Origin: DASXZH01 sp963829965
GTDB taxonomy: Bacteria; Armatimonadota; Fimbriimonadia; Fimbriimonadales; Fimbriimonadaceae
NCBI GenBank assembly: GCA_963829965.1
Contig: CAWHLK010000036.1
Location: 62,001 to 126,000, forward strand
Direction: 5' to 3'
DNA: 64,000 nt
Shown here: one piece after another, positions 42,164-51,463 of the stretch
Layout: each line of letters begins with the position of its first letter
Position numbering within the stretch: the stretch's first letter is position 1
The notes under the pieces: generated by a model
Seen by the model: only the letters and a program-made list of their open reading frames with translations
The model's database searches: none
What the model was told of the DNA's origin: nothing
Made by a program: the position numbers and the translations under genes

Positions 42164-44905
42164 ATGAACCGATTTCAATTATGCTTGATCGCGGTCTGCC
42201 TTGCCGCTAGTTCTTGTGCACAGGAGTTTTATCAGGGGCGCCAAGGCTTTGATGACGACTGGCGATTTCAGGAAGTGAAGCTCCAGCGCCCGGTCAGCGA
42301 CATCAAAGAGTGGCGTTGGAGCCCAATCGACAAGGTGGATGCGGATGCGCCATCGCTCCCCATGTTCTCGGGTCTGACCGCTCCGGCAAAACCAGGCGAC
42401 GATGTGTTTCATGGGCGCGTGGGCTTCGCGCTGTTTCGCACAACGCTTCGGCATGACTTTGCCAAGGGCGAGCTCAAAGTTTTGCACTTCGATTCGGTCG
42501 ACGATAACGGCACCGTGTATTTGAACGGTAAGAGACTTCTCCATCACGAAGGCTGGAGCGATCCGTTCGACATTCCCTTGGATGGCTGGCGCGACGGCCA
42601 GGACAACCAGTTGGCAGTGGTTGTCGAGAACACGGGTGGACCTGGCGGTATCGCCGCCGCTAGTTACTTGCGGCATTCGGCTGAAGATGGGGTTCCCCAG
42701 GCGGCGGCAGCATATGATGACCACTCCTGGCGCAAGGTACAACTGCCGCATGACTTCGTGATCGAGGGCAAATTTTCTCCCGACGAAGACGCCGGCCACG
42801 GGTCGCTGCCGAAAAACATCGGCTGGTACCGTAAGCATTTCACCCTGCCGGCAGAGGCGGCGAAACAGAGCGTTTGGTTGGATTTCGAAGGCGCGTTTAG
42901 CGACGCTCACGTTTGGCTGAACGGGCATTTTCTAGGTTCACACCGAAGTGGCTACACCGGGTTCCGGTTCGACCTTAACAAGTACGCCCATTTTGGCGGC
43001 GATAATGTCATCGCGGTTCGATGCGATGCGAGCAAGACCGAGGGCTGGTGGTACGAGGGCGGCGGACTTTACCGTCACGTTTGGCTGACTATCGCGAATC
43101 CGGTTCACATTGCGCCTTTGGGCGGAATTTATGTTACGAGCAAGGTTTCGGGAGAAAACACCGCTGCCCTAAAAGCCAAGGTGGATGTGGCGATCACCCT
43201 CGAGAACGAAACTGGCAATCCCGTGACTTGCGGATTCTACGTCTCAGTTAGTCCCAGGGAAGAGATGTTAGGCAAATTGCTTCCTCATACGATCGAGCCC
43301 GGCCAACACACCTTTCACGAATCTGTCGACGTTGACGAGCCACGTCTTTGGTCTGTCAAGTCGCCCTTTCTTTACTTAGTTCGAGTCATCGTGACAGGCA
43401 CCCATGGACTATATGATGAGAACAGAATCTCGTTTGGAATCCGGACTATCAAGTTCGATCCGGACAAAGGATTTCTGCTGAATGGCGAGCCCGTAAAGCT
43501 CAAAGGAACTTGCAACCACCAAGACTTCGCGGGAGTGGGCATCGGAATGCCGGACAGCATTCTCGAATGGCGGATCAGGAAGCTGAAGGAGATGGGCAGC
43601 AACGCTTACCGGTGCTCCCACAACGAGGTCTCGCCCGCGCTCCTCGATGCCTGCGACAACCTCGGCATGCTGGTGATGGATGAGAATCGGGAGTTCGGCG
43701 ACACGTTCACCGGCAAAGCGAGCCAGAACACGACGACGAACGACCTGAGCGATCTTCGTCAGGAGATCCTGCGAGACCGAAACCACCCCTGCGTGATCAT
43801 GTGGTCTCTTGCGAATGAGGAATTTGGCGTGCAGACCACTCCCACCGGCGCGCGCATCGGCAAGGCGATGTACGATGCGGTGAAGCAGCTGGACGACACC
43901 CGTCCGATCACCGCGGCGCTGAACGGTGGCCATGGGTCTTATCTTTCGCAAGTGCTGGACTTGGAAGGTTTCAACTACGGCCCATCCGGTTATGCTCCTT
44001 ATCACCAAGCCCATCCAGACCATCCGATGTTCGCCAGCGAGACCGCGAGCACGCTAACCGATCGGGGCGAGTACAGCGTCGACAAAGTGCATGGCTATGT
44101 TCCGGCGTACGACCTGGAAGGGAGCGACAACGCGGAAAGTGCGTGGGAACCCATTGCCGAAGAGCCCTACAACGCGGGCGGCTTTGTGTGGACCGGGTTC
44201 GATTATAAAGGTGAGCCCACGCCCTACGAGTGGCCCTGCGTGAACTCGCACTTCGGGATCATGGACATGTGCGGCTTCCCCAAGGACAACTATTATTACT
44301 ACCAAGCGTGGTGGGGAGACAAGCCGGTGATCCATATTGAGCCCCATTGGAACTGGCCGGGTAAAGAGGGCCAACCGATCAAGGTTTGGGCGTTCACCAA
44401 CGGCGACGAAGCAGAGCTATTCTTGAACGGCAAAAGCCTTGGCCGTAAAACTGCGCCGAAGTACAGGCATGTGGAATGGACAGTTCCCTACGAGCCAGGG
44501 ACGCTAAGCGCCGTTGCTTACCGAGACGGCAAAGAGTATGCGAAGGACAGCGTAGCGACCACCGGCGCGCCTGCTGCCATTGAGGCAATCACGAGCAGAG
44601 ATGGGCTCAATGGAGATGGGGAGGATTGCATGATGATCGAGGTTTCGGTGGTGGACGCGGAGGGACGCGTGGTTCCCACTGCCTCGAACCTCATCAAGTT
44701 TTCCGTCACCGGACCCGCCACCGTCGTTGGAGTTGGGAACGGCGATCCGAGCTGCCACGAGCCCGATCGCGCCGCGCAGCGGCACGCCTTTAATGGCCGC
44801 TGCCTCGGGATCGTGCAGTCGAGTCTTCATGGGGGCGGGACTGCCATTGTGACGATTTCGTCGCCGGGTTTGAAGTCGGCGACTGTTTTGCGACGAGTTA
44901 GCTAG
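42164..44905 (+). CDS. Glycoside hydrolase family 2 beta-galactosidase-like, secreted
   Basis: This protein of about 913 residues starts at ATG 42164 with a signal peptide (NRFQLCLIAVCLAASSCAQ). The GH2 order is present: sugar-binding N-domain (FDDDWRFQEVKLQ...LPHDFVIEG), immunoglobulin-like domain, then a TIM barrel with the acid/base glutamate in MWSLANEEFG and the nucleophile in MFASETAST. The SxxGxxxW and FVWTGFDYKGEPTPYEWP motifs fit beta-galactosidase/beta-glucuronidase relatives. A C-terminal DUF4982-like domain follows (FTNGDEAELFLNGKSLG) and then a big-bacterial-Ig-like segment. It would release galactose or glucuronic acid from plant polymers outside the cell. Confidence 0.9.
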   Translation: MNRFQLCLIAVCLAASSCAQEFYQGRQGFDDDWRFQEVKLQRPVSDIKEWRWSPIDKVDADAPSLPMFSGLTAPAKPGDDVFHGRVGFALFRTTLRHDFAKGELKVLHFDSVDDNGTVYLNGKRLLHHEGWSDPFDIPLDGWRDGQDNQLAVVVENTGGPGGIAAASYLRHSAEDGVPQAAAAYDDHSWRKVQLPHDFVIEGKFSPDEDAGHGSLPKNIGWYRKHFTLPAEAAKQSVWLDFEGAFSDAHVWLNGHFLGSHRSGYTGFRFDLNKYAHFGGDNVIAVRCDASKTEGWWYEGGGLYRHVWLTIANPVHIAPLGGIYVTSKVSGENTAALKAKVDVAITLENETGNPVTCGFYVSVSPREEMLGKLLPHTIEPGQHTFHESVDVDEPRLWSVKSPFLYLVRVIVTGTHGLYDENRISFGIRTIKFDPDKGFLLNGEPVKLKGTCNHQDFAGVGIGMPDSILEWRIRKLKEMGSNAYRCSHNEVSPALLDACDNLGMLVMDENREFGDTFTGKASQNTTTNDLSDLRQEILRDRNHPCVIMWSLANEEFGVQTTPTGARIGKAMYDAVKQLDDTRPITAALNGGHGSYLSQVLDLEGFNYGPSGYAPYHQAHPDHPMFASETASTLTDRGEYSVDKVHGYVPAYDLEGSDNAESAWEPIAEEPYNAGGFVWTGFDYKGEPTPYEWPCVNSHFGIMDMCGFPKDNYYYYQAWWGDKPVIHIEPHWNWPGKEGQPIKVWAFTNGDEAELFLNGKSLGRKTAPKYRHVEWTVPYEPGTLSAVAYRDGKEYAKDSVATTGAPAAIEAITSRDGLNGDGEDCMMIEVSVVDAEGRVVPTASNLIKFSVTGPATVVGVGNGDPSCHEPDRAAQRHAFNGRCLGIVQSSLHGGGTAIVTISSPGLKSATVLRRVS

Positions 44906-44940
44906 GATCTGAACCGAAGGTAGGTCCAGCAGGGCTGGAC

Positions 44941-45078
44941 TCATGCACTGAAGTGCACGCCACCCCGGAACTGGCTATTGGGGGCAATTCGATCTCAAAG
45001 GTATCGCCACACAACCCAGGGGCGCGCCGTCCGTAGGATTCTCCAGAAAACGAGGGTGGCGTGCACTTCAGTGCATGA
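44941..45078. repeat. 25-bp perfect inverted repeat (MITE or REP pair)
   Basis: The arms at 44941-44965 and 45054-45078 are exact reverse complements and bound a 138-bp unit. Each arm contains its own palindrome TGCACT-GA-AGTGCA. It sits between convergent GH2 and ndk genes and has no T-run, so it is more like a small mobile element or a REP doublet than a terminator. Confidence 0.65.
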
Positions 45079-45154
45079 TCCGGAAACTTGGCAGGGGATC
45101 GCCCTTTCCGGGCACAGAATAGCCCTGGCCCGGAAACCACCGTTCACGGCCCCG

Positions 45155-45565
45155 TTACAACGTCCCTTCGGGGAACCATAGCGCCAGTTCCCTGGCTGCT
45201 GCTACGGGGTCGCTGCTGCTGTGGGTGAGGTTGTCCTCGATCGACAGCGCCAGATCGCCGCGCACGGTGCCGGGGGCGGCATCGGCGGGGTTGGTGGCGC
45301 CCATGGTTGTGCGCACTGCCTTCACCGCGTTTTCGCCTTCAACCGCCATCGCCACGATAGGCGCGCTGGTGAGGTACGAAACAACACCCTCATAAAAGCC
45401 CTTGCCCTTATGTTCGGCGTAGTGCTCTTCGACGATTTTGCGGTCGGCGTTGATCAGTTTGAGGGCAGCCACCCGCAGGCCACGGGCCTCGATTCGGCGA
45501 GTGATCTCGCCGATCAGGTTTCTCTGGACTCCGCCCGGTTTGATTAAGACTAGTGTTTTTTCCAT
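45155..45565 (-). CDS. ndk: Nucleoside diphosphate kinase
   Basis: This 136-residue kinase uses a phospho-histidine to move the terminal phosphate of ATP to other nucleoside diphosphates. Supporting features are KTLVLIKPGGVQRNLIGEI at the start, AEHKGKGFYEGVVSYLTSAPIVAMAVEG, the nucleotide segment RTTMGATNPADAAPGTVRGD, and the active histidine in DNLTHSSSDP. Length and order match bacterial Ndk exactly. It follows the M42 peptidase gene by 18 bases on the same strand and may share its transcript. Confidence 0.97.
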   Translation of the reverse strand: MEKTLVLIKPGGVQRNLIGEITRRIEARGLRVAALKLINADRKIVEEHYAEHKGKGFYEGVVSYLTSAPIVAMAVEGENAVKAVRTTMGATNPADAAPGTVRGDLALSIEDNLTHSSSDPVAAARELALWFPEGTL

Positions 45566-45583
45566 CCGTTGATTGGTTCTCCT

Positions 45584-46726
45584 TTAGGGGTTTAAAATGC
45601 CCGCGTGTGAAAGCCGGGGCGTGAAATCAGTGTCGGGTTTTACCCGCTCGCAGTAAGCCGCCATGAGCCTGGCGCAGTCTTCCACGTCCTTGAGGCTCAA
45701 AAGCTCGCAGGGCGTGTGCATGTATCGGAGCGCCACGCCTAAGAGACCGGTTGCCATGCCGGACCGGGAGATCTGCATGGCGTTGGCATCGGTTCCGGTC
45801 CCACCCGGTGCGACATCCACCTGATACGGGATCTCGTCCTCGGCGGCTGCTTCCAGCAGCATCTTGTAAACGATCGGATTGATGTTGGCTCCGCGAGTCA
45901 CCGAGGGGCCTTTGCCGATATCGAGCTGGCCGTAACGCGTTTTGCTCACCGTTGGGTAATCGATCGCGTGGTTCACGTCCACCGCGATGCCGCTTTGGGC
46001 GTCTACGCCGAATGCGGCAGTGCGCGCGCCCCTGAGACCGATCTCTTCCTGAACGGTGGCAACCGCGTAAACGCCCACTTCGGAGCTCAGTTTCCCGCTT
46101 TCCACCGCCAGGCGCAAGGCTTCCGCCACTACGAACGCGCCCATTTTATTGTCGAAGCCCCGGGCGGTAATGCGGTCTCCGAGAAGCTCTTGGAACTCGT
46201 ATTGAAAGGTCACCGGGTCGCCCAGCGAAACAAACTCTTCGGCTTCCTTCTTGTTGGATGCGCCGATATCGATCCAAAGATCCTTCAGTTCGGGCTTCTT
46301 CTTGCGCTCGTCTTCCTCTAGAAGGTGGATGGCCTTGCGGCCGATCACGCCAGCGATTTTGGACTTGCCGTGGATCCAAACACGCTGCCCAACGGGAATC
46401 GTGCTGTCGTGGCCGCCGACGCCGCTAAAGTAAAGCAAGCCCTCGTCGCTGATGTAATGAATGAGAAACCCGATCTCATCCATATGGCCGGCGAGCATCA
46501 CCCGCATCTTGGCATTAGGGTTCTTGATCGCCCAAACGTTGCCGTGAACGTCCGTTCTGATCTCATCCGCAAAGCCTTTGGTGTAGTTTCGATAGATCTC
46601 CGCCGCCTGCTCTTCATAGCCGGAGGGTGACGGAACATTGACTAATGCTCGAAAGAAATCGAGCGATTCTTGACGCATACCCGCAGATTTTGAACCATTT
46701 GGAGTCTTCTTCGCTGAGCCGCTCAT
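45584..46726 (-). CDS. M42-family aminopeptidase (CelM/FrvX type)
   Basis: The 380-residue metallopeptidase starts at ATG 46726, overlapping the pstA stop as ATGA, so a longer in-frame extension is rejected. Metal ligands are AGHMDEIGF, GFDNKMG, QEEIGLRGA and DVNHA, with the last histidine in YMHTPCE. M42 enzymes form tetrahedral dodecamers that trim peptides in the cytosol. Its translational coupling to phosphate transport is unusual. Confidence 0.9.
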   Translation of the reverse strand: MSGSAKKTPNGSKSAGMRQESLDFFRALVNVPSPSGYEEQAAEIYRNYTKGFADEIRTDVHGNVWAIKNPNAKMRVMLAGHMDEIGFLIHYISDEGLLYFSGVGGHDSTIPVGQRVWIHGKSKIAGVIGRKAIHLLEEDERKKKPELKDLWIDIGASNKKEAEEFVSLGDPVTFQYEFQELLGDRITARGFDNKMGAFVVAEALRLAVESGKLSSEVGVYAVATVQEEIGLRGARTAAFGVDAQSGIAVDVNHAIDYPTVSKTRYGQLDIGKGPSVTRGANINPIVYKMLLEAAAEDEIPYQVDVAPGGTGTDANAMQISRSGMATGLLGVALRYMHTPCELLSLKDVEDCARLMAAYCERVKPDTDFTPRLSHAGILNP

Positions 46727-47579
46727 TTTGAATCGCTCGAGAACCTGGACCGCGTGAAATGCCGGGCGGTGAAACTCATCAGCAGAATGAGCAAAACCAG
46801 GATCAGCGCACCCGCCTGGGCGAGATGATGAGAGTAGGCGTCCGGCTTGCCCGAATCTTGATAGATGTCGAGCGAAAGAGCGCCTACGGGCTTGTTCAGC
46901 TTGAAGTTCAGCGAGCTGTTGCCAAAAGCGGTGAAGAGCAGGGGGGCAGTTTCGCCTGCAATTCGAGCGAGGGCGAGCATGATTCCTGTGATTACGCCTC
47001 CGCGCGCGGCGGGAAGGATCACGCCGAACATCGCCTTCCACCTGAGGCGCCGAGTGCCAAAGCAGCATCGCGCAGCCCGGAAGGGACGAGGCGTATGATT
47101 TCCTCCGTCGTCCGCATCACCGTCGGGATCATGATGATCCCAAGAGCGAAACCGCCCGACATCGCGGAGAAGCCGCCGGTGGGTACGACGACAACCACAT
47201 ACACAAAGACACCGATGATAATGCTCGGAACGCTATTGAGAACGTCCGTCAGGAATCGAACGGTAGCGGCGAACTTGCCTCCGGCTTCTACCATGTAAAT
47301 CCCGCCGAGCACGCCCAGGGGCAAGCCAAAACAACTTGCGAGACCCAAAAGTTCGAGGGTTCCGAGAATGGCAACCCGCAGGCCCCCGCCAGTGGGCTTG
47401 GGGAGGTCCACAAGGGTGCTCCAATGCAGTGCAGGCAGGCCCTGCATCACCACGTAGCCGATGACCAGAATCAAGGGAATGACGGCAAGGACCGCGGCGA
47501 GCCCAGCAAGCCAAATCATGATTTGGCTATGCAGCTTGCGCATTCTCGTTCGCCGGGACGGGGCTTCCGTGAGGGCCAT
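46723..47579 (-). CDS. pstA: PstA, phosphate ABC transporter permease (one apparent frameshift)
   Basis: The corrected product is about 285 residues with six membrane helices. The first part has the PstA features LPALHWSTL, LPLGVLGGIYMVEAGG, SVPSIIIGVFVYV and MRTTEEIIRLVPSGLRDAALALGAS. The second, in another frame, opens MFGVILPAARGGVITGIMLALARIAGETAPLLFTAFG, the EAA loop and following helices. The frames join if one base is added near 47043-47047, giving GASRWKAMFGVILP, the canonical EAA sequence. The ATG at 47579 is 2 bases after the pstC stop. No pstB follows. Confidence 0.9.
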
Positions 47580-47581
47580 GT

Positions 47582-48562
47582 CTAGGAAGCCGCTCCCCGG
47601 GACCCACGGGACCCATAGTAAATCAGAAGCCTTGCACCCGTGTTGACGAGCAGGGACACGGCGAACAGGCAAAGCGCGACCTCGATAAGGGCAGCCACAT
47701 GAAGATGCGACGTGGCATCGTTAAACTCGTTCGCGATGACGCTGGCCATGGTGTATCCGGGGCTGAACAAGGGCAGCTTGATCTTGGAGCTGTTGCCGAT
47801 GACCATCGTGACCGCCATGGTCTCTCCAAGCGCGCGGCCGAGTCCCAGGACGATGGCGCCGATGATTCCCGAACGGCCGTAGGGGAGTACGATGCCTTTG
47901 ATTGTTTCCCACTTGGTTGCGCCGAGTGCATAAGAGCCTTCTCTAACCGCGCGGGGTACCGCCAAGAGAATGTCGCGGGACACTGCGGTGATGAAGGGCA
48001 GAATCATGATCGACAGGATCACGGCCGCGGTGAAAACGTCTTCGCCGTTGGGTGGGGCATTGAATAGCGGGAACTTGCCCATTGGGCCGTTGGCGAGGGG
48101 CGCTTCCACGTGGGCGGCAAGCCAGGGACCAAGAACGAAAATTCCCCACAAGCCGTAAACCACGCTCGGGACAGAAGCGAGTAGCTCAACGAGGAAGGAA
48201 ACGGGGTTTCGAATCCAGCGGGGCGCGAGTTCGGAGAGGAACACCGCGGTGCCGATGCTGATCGGCAGCGTGATCACCAGGGCAAGAAAAGAAGTGTACA
48301 GCGTCCCGATGATAAACGGCAGGGCTCCGAACTTATTCCGGTTCGGATCCCAATCGATGCTGCTGAGAAAGTGAGGCCCAAAAGCTTGGCGGGCTTCTTT
48401 AGAACCGAGGTAAAGCTCTATGCCGATGCCGACGATAATAGCAATCGTGGTGAGCGTGGAAAGCTGGAGAACCAGTCGGTAAATGCGGTCTCCCCATCCA
48501 AACCCCCTTAACGAGCGGGGCGTTGGATGGGATTCAGCTCCTTTAGCGGTGGCTAGTCCCAA
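47582..48562 (-). CDS. pstC: PstC, phosphate ABC transporter permease
   Basis: This 326-residue permease shows the PstC features: six helices, DWDPNRNKFGALPFIIGTLYTS (periplasmic segment), APRWIRNPVSFLVELLASVPSVVYGLWG and GSYALGATKWETIKGIVLPYGRSGIIGA, the EAA loop that meets the ATPase, with GLGRALGETMAVTMVIGNS. It lies between pstS (6 bases away) and pstA on the same strand. Confidence 0.95.
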   Translation of the reverse strand: MGLATAKGAESHPTPRSLRGFGWGDRIYRLVLQLSTLTTIAIIVGIGIELYLGSKEARQAFGPHFLSSIDWDPNRNKFGALPFIIGTLYTSFLALVITLPISIGTAVFLSELAPRWIRNPVSFLVELLASVPSVVYGLWGIFVLGPWLAAHVEAPLANGPMGKFPLFNAPPNGEDVFTAAVILSIMILPFITAVSRDILLAVPRAVREGSYALGATKWETIKGIVLPYGRSGIIGAIVLGLGRALGETMAVTMVIGNSSKIKLPLFSPGYTMASVIANEFNDATSHLHVAALIEVALCLFAVSLLVNTGARLLIYYGSRGSRGAAS

Positions 48563-48568
48563 AACGAA

Positions 48569-49657
48569 CTACTTTACCGATTCCAGCATCTTTAGCTCGC
48601 GCTTGTCCAGGGAATCCGGAATCGGTCCATAGGACAGACCCTTGCAAAGGGATTGGCCATCGGTCAGAGCGTATTTCAGGAACTTGCTCAGGTCCGCGCC
48701 ACGATCCGAGTTTTCGAAGACGATGAGATAGCTGAAACCCGTGATGGGATAGGCCTTGGGCGCCGGCGAGTTGACGATCGAGACCTTCATGTCGTCAGGG
48801 ATCTTCGCGCCCTCGGCGGCAGCGGACGCCGAATCGGAGCTGGGGTCGATAAAGGCGCCCGATGCGTTCTGCACCGAGGCATAGGGAATCTTGCTCTCAA
48901 CCGCATGGGCGAGCTCTAAGTAAGCGATCGAGCCCTTGTGGTTTGCAAGAAGCCCGGCTACGCCTTCGCTGCCCTTTCCTCCCGTTCCAACCGGCCAGTC
49001 GACTGACTTTCCGGTGCCGACCTTTGATTTCCAATCGGGGCTCACCTGGGAGAGGTAGTCGGTGAAGATGTAAGTGGTTCCCGATGCGTCCGATCGGTGG
49101 ATCACGGAAATATCCAGATCCGGCAGTTTGGAGGTCGGGTTCAAAGCGGTGATCTTGGGATCGTTCCACTTCGTGATCGTTCCGAGGAAAATGTCCGCGA
49201 TCACGGGGCCGCTGAGATGCAGCCCGCTCGGAACGCCGTCGATGTTATAGGCGATCGCCGCAGCTCCGATAACCGCGGGGAAATGCAGAACAGGGTCCTT
49301 GGCGTCTTTGGTCTCCTCGTCGTTCATCGGTGCGTCGCTGCCCGCAAAGCTCACGGTTTTATTGATGAGGTTCTTGATCCCGCCGCCCGAGCCGATGGCC
49401 TGGTAGTTGATATCGGTGCCGCCGTTCTTTTTGTAATCCTGAACCCATTGCTCCATGATCGGATCGATGAGTGTGGACCCCGCTCCCTGCAGCGCGTCCG
49501 CGCTTCCGCCGCCACCAGTCGCCTTCTCCGCGGTTTTGCCTCCGGCTGGACCGTCGGTATCCCCTCCATTACAGGCAACCAAAAATGCACAGCAGGCAAA
49601 AAGGACGATGCCTTGTGCCAACGTTGTCGCCGAAAAGCGGCCCTTGAACGATCTCAT
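48569..49657 (-). CDS. pstS: PstS, phosphate-binding lipoprotein
   Basis: The protein of about 362 residues starts at ATG 49657 with an AGGA site 5 bases upstream. It has a lipobox CCAFLVAC, so it is a lipoprotein on the outer face of the inner membrane. The PstS family segments GAGSTLIDPIMEQW, INYQAIGSGGGIKNL, FAGSDAPMNDEE, NIDGVPSGLHLSG, ISVIHRSDASGTTYIFTDYLS, GSEGVAGLLANHKGSIAYLELAHA and PITGFSYLIVF are present. A PhoP-box-like region lies upstream. Confidence 0.95.
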   Translation of the reverse strand: MRSFKGRFSATTLAQGIVLFACCAFLVACNGGDTDGPAGGKTAEKATGGGGSADALQGAGSTLIDPIMEQWVQDYKKNGGTDINYQAIGSGGGIKNLINKTVSFAGSDAPMNDEETKDAKDPVLHFPAVIGAAAIAYNIDGVPSGLHLSGPVIADIFLGTITKWNDPKITALNPTSKLPDLDISVIHRSDASGTTYIFTDYLSQVSPDWKSKVGTGKSVDWPVGTGGKGSEGVAGLLANHKGSIAYLELAHAVESKIPYASVQNASGAFIDPSSDSASAAAEGAKIPDDMKVSIVNSPAPKAYPITGFSYLIVFENSDRGADLSKFLKYALTDGQSLCKGLSYGPIPDSLDKRELKMLESVK

Positions 49658-49694
49658 TAATCCTCGCATTCCATCACAAACCCTACCCTGGTTT

Positions 49695-49777
49695 TGTTAA
49701 CAAGCTGTTAGCCCGCACAGTCCGGAGTCCGGATCGAATTGTCCCTTAAGATGGGTGGTCTTAACATTCTCTTAACA
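49695..49777. promoter_or_regulatory. PhoP-box-like TTAACA repeats upstream of pstS
   Basis: TTAACA-N5-TTAACA, spaced exactly 11 bases apart, lies at 49761-49777. A second set, TGTTAA/TGTTAG, 11 bases apart (49695-49700 and 49706-49711), lies in the pstS orientation. The 11-base period is the known spacing of PhoP dimer half-sites in Bacillus-type Pho regulons. The outer set could instead face the pump genes on the plus strand. Confidence 0.5.
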
Positions 49778-49948
49778 ATTCGACATGGGTGGGCCTTGCG
49801 GAAGCCCTGAAGCCAAACAGGTTGCATCTATTTGATACGCAGTTAGGTGAGTTTCCAGGTGCTCTATGCTTAAGACGCAATCCGGACATTCCTTTCCTTG
49901 AACCCGCGAACCGCCGTTTGAATCCTTTTTTGACGAAAGGGCCTCTAG

Positions 49949-51463
49949 ATGCAGGTGACGCATTCAATGAGGATCAACGAGAATATCCGGCGATGGCGAG
50001 CGGGAGTGGGAGTAATTGCGGTGGGAGCGCTGCTCGTCGCTTTTGGTTTCCCGGGCTTAGGCCCGTCGGGGCGCACACAAAAGAGGCAACCGGATTCCAA
50101 AATGGTACGCGTCCAGGTTCAGAAAGTTAAGGCTAGCCAGGTACCGGAGAGTTTCCTCGCGACAGGGACGGTCACGGCTCTCCTGAATACCACCTTGGCC
50201 GCAAAGATCACCGGCCGCGTGGTTTCTATCGCTCTCCATGAGGGCGAAAGCTTTCGACAAGGCGAGCCTTTGATCGAGCTCGATTCGCGGGACCTGTCGG
50301 CGGCGGTGGGTGTGGCCGATGCGAGTTACCGTTCTTCCTTAGCTGCCGCTGACAGTGCGGGAACAACGGCAGCCATGGAAAAGAAGACGAGCGCGGCTCG
50401 CATTGCGGAAGCGGAGTCTAGAGTTCAGCAAGCGGAGGCAGCCCTCGCCCAAGCCAAGGCGAAAGAAGACCTTGCCCTGGCCGGCCCTCGTCCCCAAGAG
50501 ACCGCGCAAACCCACATCGCAGTTGTAGAAGCAGAATCCAATGCCAAATTAGCCGGTCTGGATCTTGATCGGGCGACGGTGCTGTTTCGGCAGGGCGCGA
50601 TTTCGCGTCAAGAGTTGGACCGGGCGCAGAACCGCTATGACCTCGCCAAGGGGCAAAAGGACAATGCGTCTCAGGCAGAGAACATGGCCCGCGAGGGGTC
50701 CAGATCCCAAGATATTCGCGCCGCGCAGGATGCGGTTAGCCAAGCGAAGGCAGCTTTGGCCCAAGCCAAAGTCGGCGTTACGGAAGCTCAGGCCGCAGCG
50801 CTTCAGGCCATCGTTCGCCAAAAGGACGTGGAAGCGGCTAAGGCTCAAATAGCCCAATCTTCGGCGACTCTCGACGCGGCAAAGATTGGTTTATCCTACG
50901 CGCAAATCTCTGCCCCTTTCGATGGCCACGTGGTTTCGCGGCTCGCGGACCCCGGCGCCATGGCAAGTCCCGGTTTGCCCTTGCTAAAGATCGAAGGGGG
51001 AGATTACCGCTTGGAGGCGAGCGTGCCGGAGAATGTGCTGAGCGCGCTCTCCTTGGGAATGACCGAGCCTGTTTACATCGAGGCGCTCAAGGGCAAAGAG
51101 TTCTCGGCCAAGGTGGCAGAGATTGTCCCTCAAGCCGACGCTGCCACCCACAGCTTTATCGTCAAGTTCGATCTGCCCTCCGACCCCTTCATCAAGTCCG
51201 GAATGTTCGGCAGGGTCGCGATCCATACCGGATCGAAGTTCGCGTTCCTCATTCCGGCCACCTCGACCTGGGAGAGAGATGGTTTGCACTATGTTTACAC
51301 GGTTGATGGGGGAAGGGTTGCCCACATCCGGATCATTACTTTCGGAGAAACTGCCAACGATCAAGTCGAGGTTCTTTCTGGGCTTGATGAAAACGACCGA
51401 ATCATTATTGGTCCCAGAGACGGCGTCACGGAAGGCTCTCAGGTCGAGGAGCAGGGTGAATGA
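49949..51463 (+). CDS. RND efflux membrane fusion protein
   Basis: This 504-residue periplasmic adaptor has one N-terminal membrane segment (IAVGALLVAFGFPGLG). The hairpin that follows is long and Ala/Gln/Lys-rich (about residues 115-320), with lipoyl-like halves ITGRVVSIALHEGESFRQGEPLIELD and ISAPFDGHVVSRLADPGAMASPGLP. Beta-barrel and membrane-proximal domains follow (AKVAEIVPQADAATHSFIVKFDLP). It overlaps the RND pump gene by 4 bases (ATGA) and would link it to an outer-membrane channel encoded elsewhere. Confidence 0.92.
   Translation: MQVTHSMRINENIRRWRAGVGVIAVGALLVAFGFPGLGPSGRTQKRQPDSKMVRVQVQKVKASQVPESFLATGTVTALLNTTLAAKITGRVVSIALHEGESFRQGEPLIELDSRDLSAAVGVADASYRSSLAAADSAGTTAAMEKKTSAARIAEAESRVQQAEAALAQAKAKEDLALAGPRPQETAQTHIAVVEAESNAKLAGLDLDRATVLFRQGAISRQELDRAQNRYDLAKGQKDNASQAENMAREGSRSQDIRAAQDAVSQAKAALAQAKVGVTEAQAAALQAIVRQKDVEAAKAQIAQSSATLDAAKIGLSYAQISAPFDGHVVSRLADPGAMASPGLPLLKIEGGDYRLEASVPENVLSALSLGMTEPVYIEALKGKEFSAKVAEIVPQADAATHSFIVKFDLPSDPFIKSGMFGRVAIHTGSKFAFLIPATSTWERDGLHYVYTVDGGRVAHIRIITFGETANDQVEVLSGLDENDRIIIGPRDGVTEGSQVEEQGE

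Noticed and set aside
45584..47068. Longer M42 peptidase reaching 47068
   Set aside because: The extra N-terminus is a shifted reading of pstA; the coupled ATG at 46726 is the natural start.
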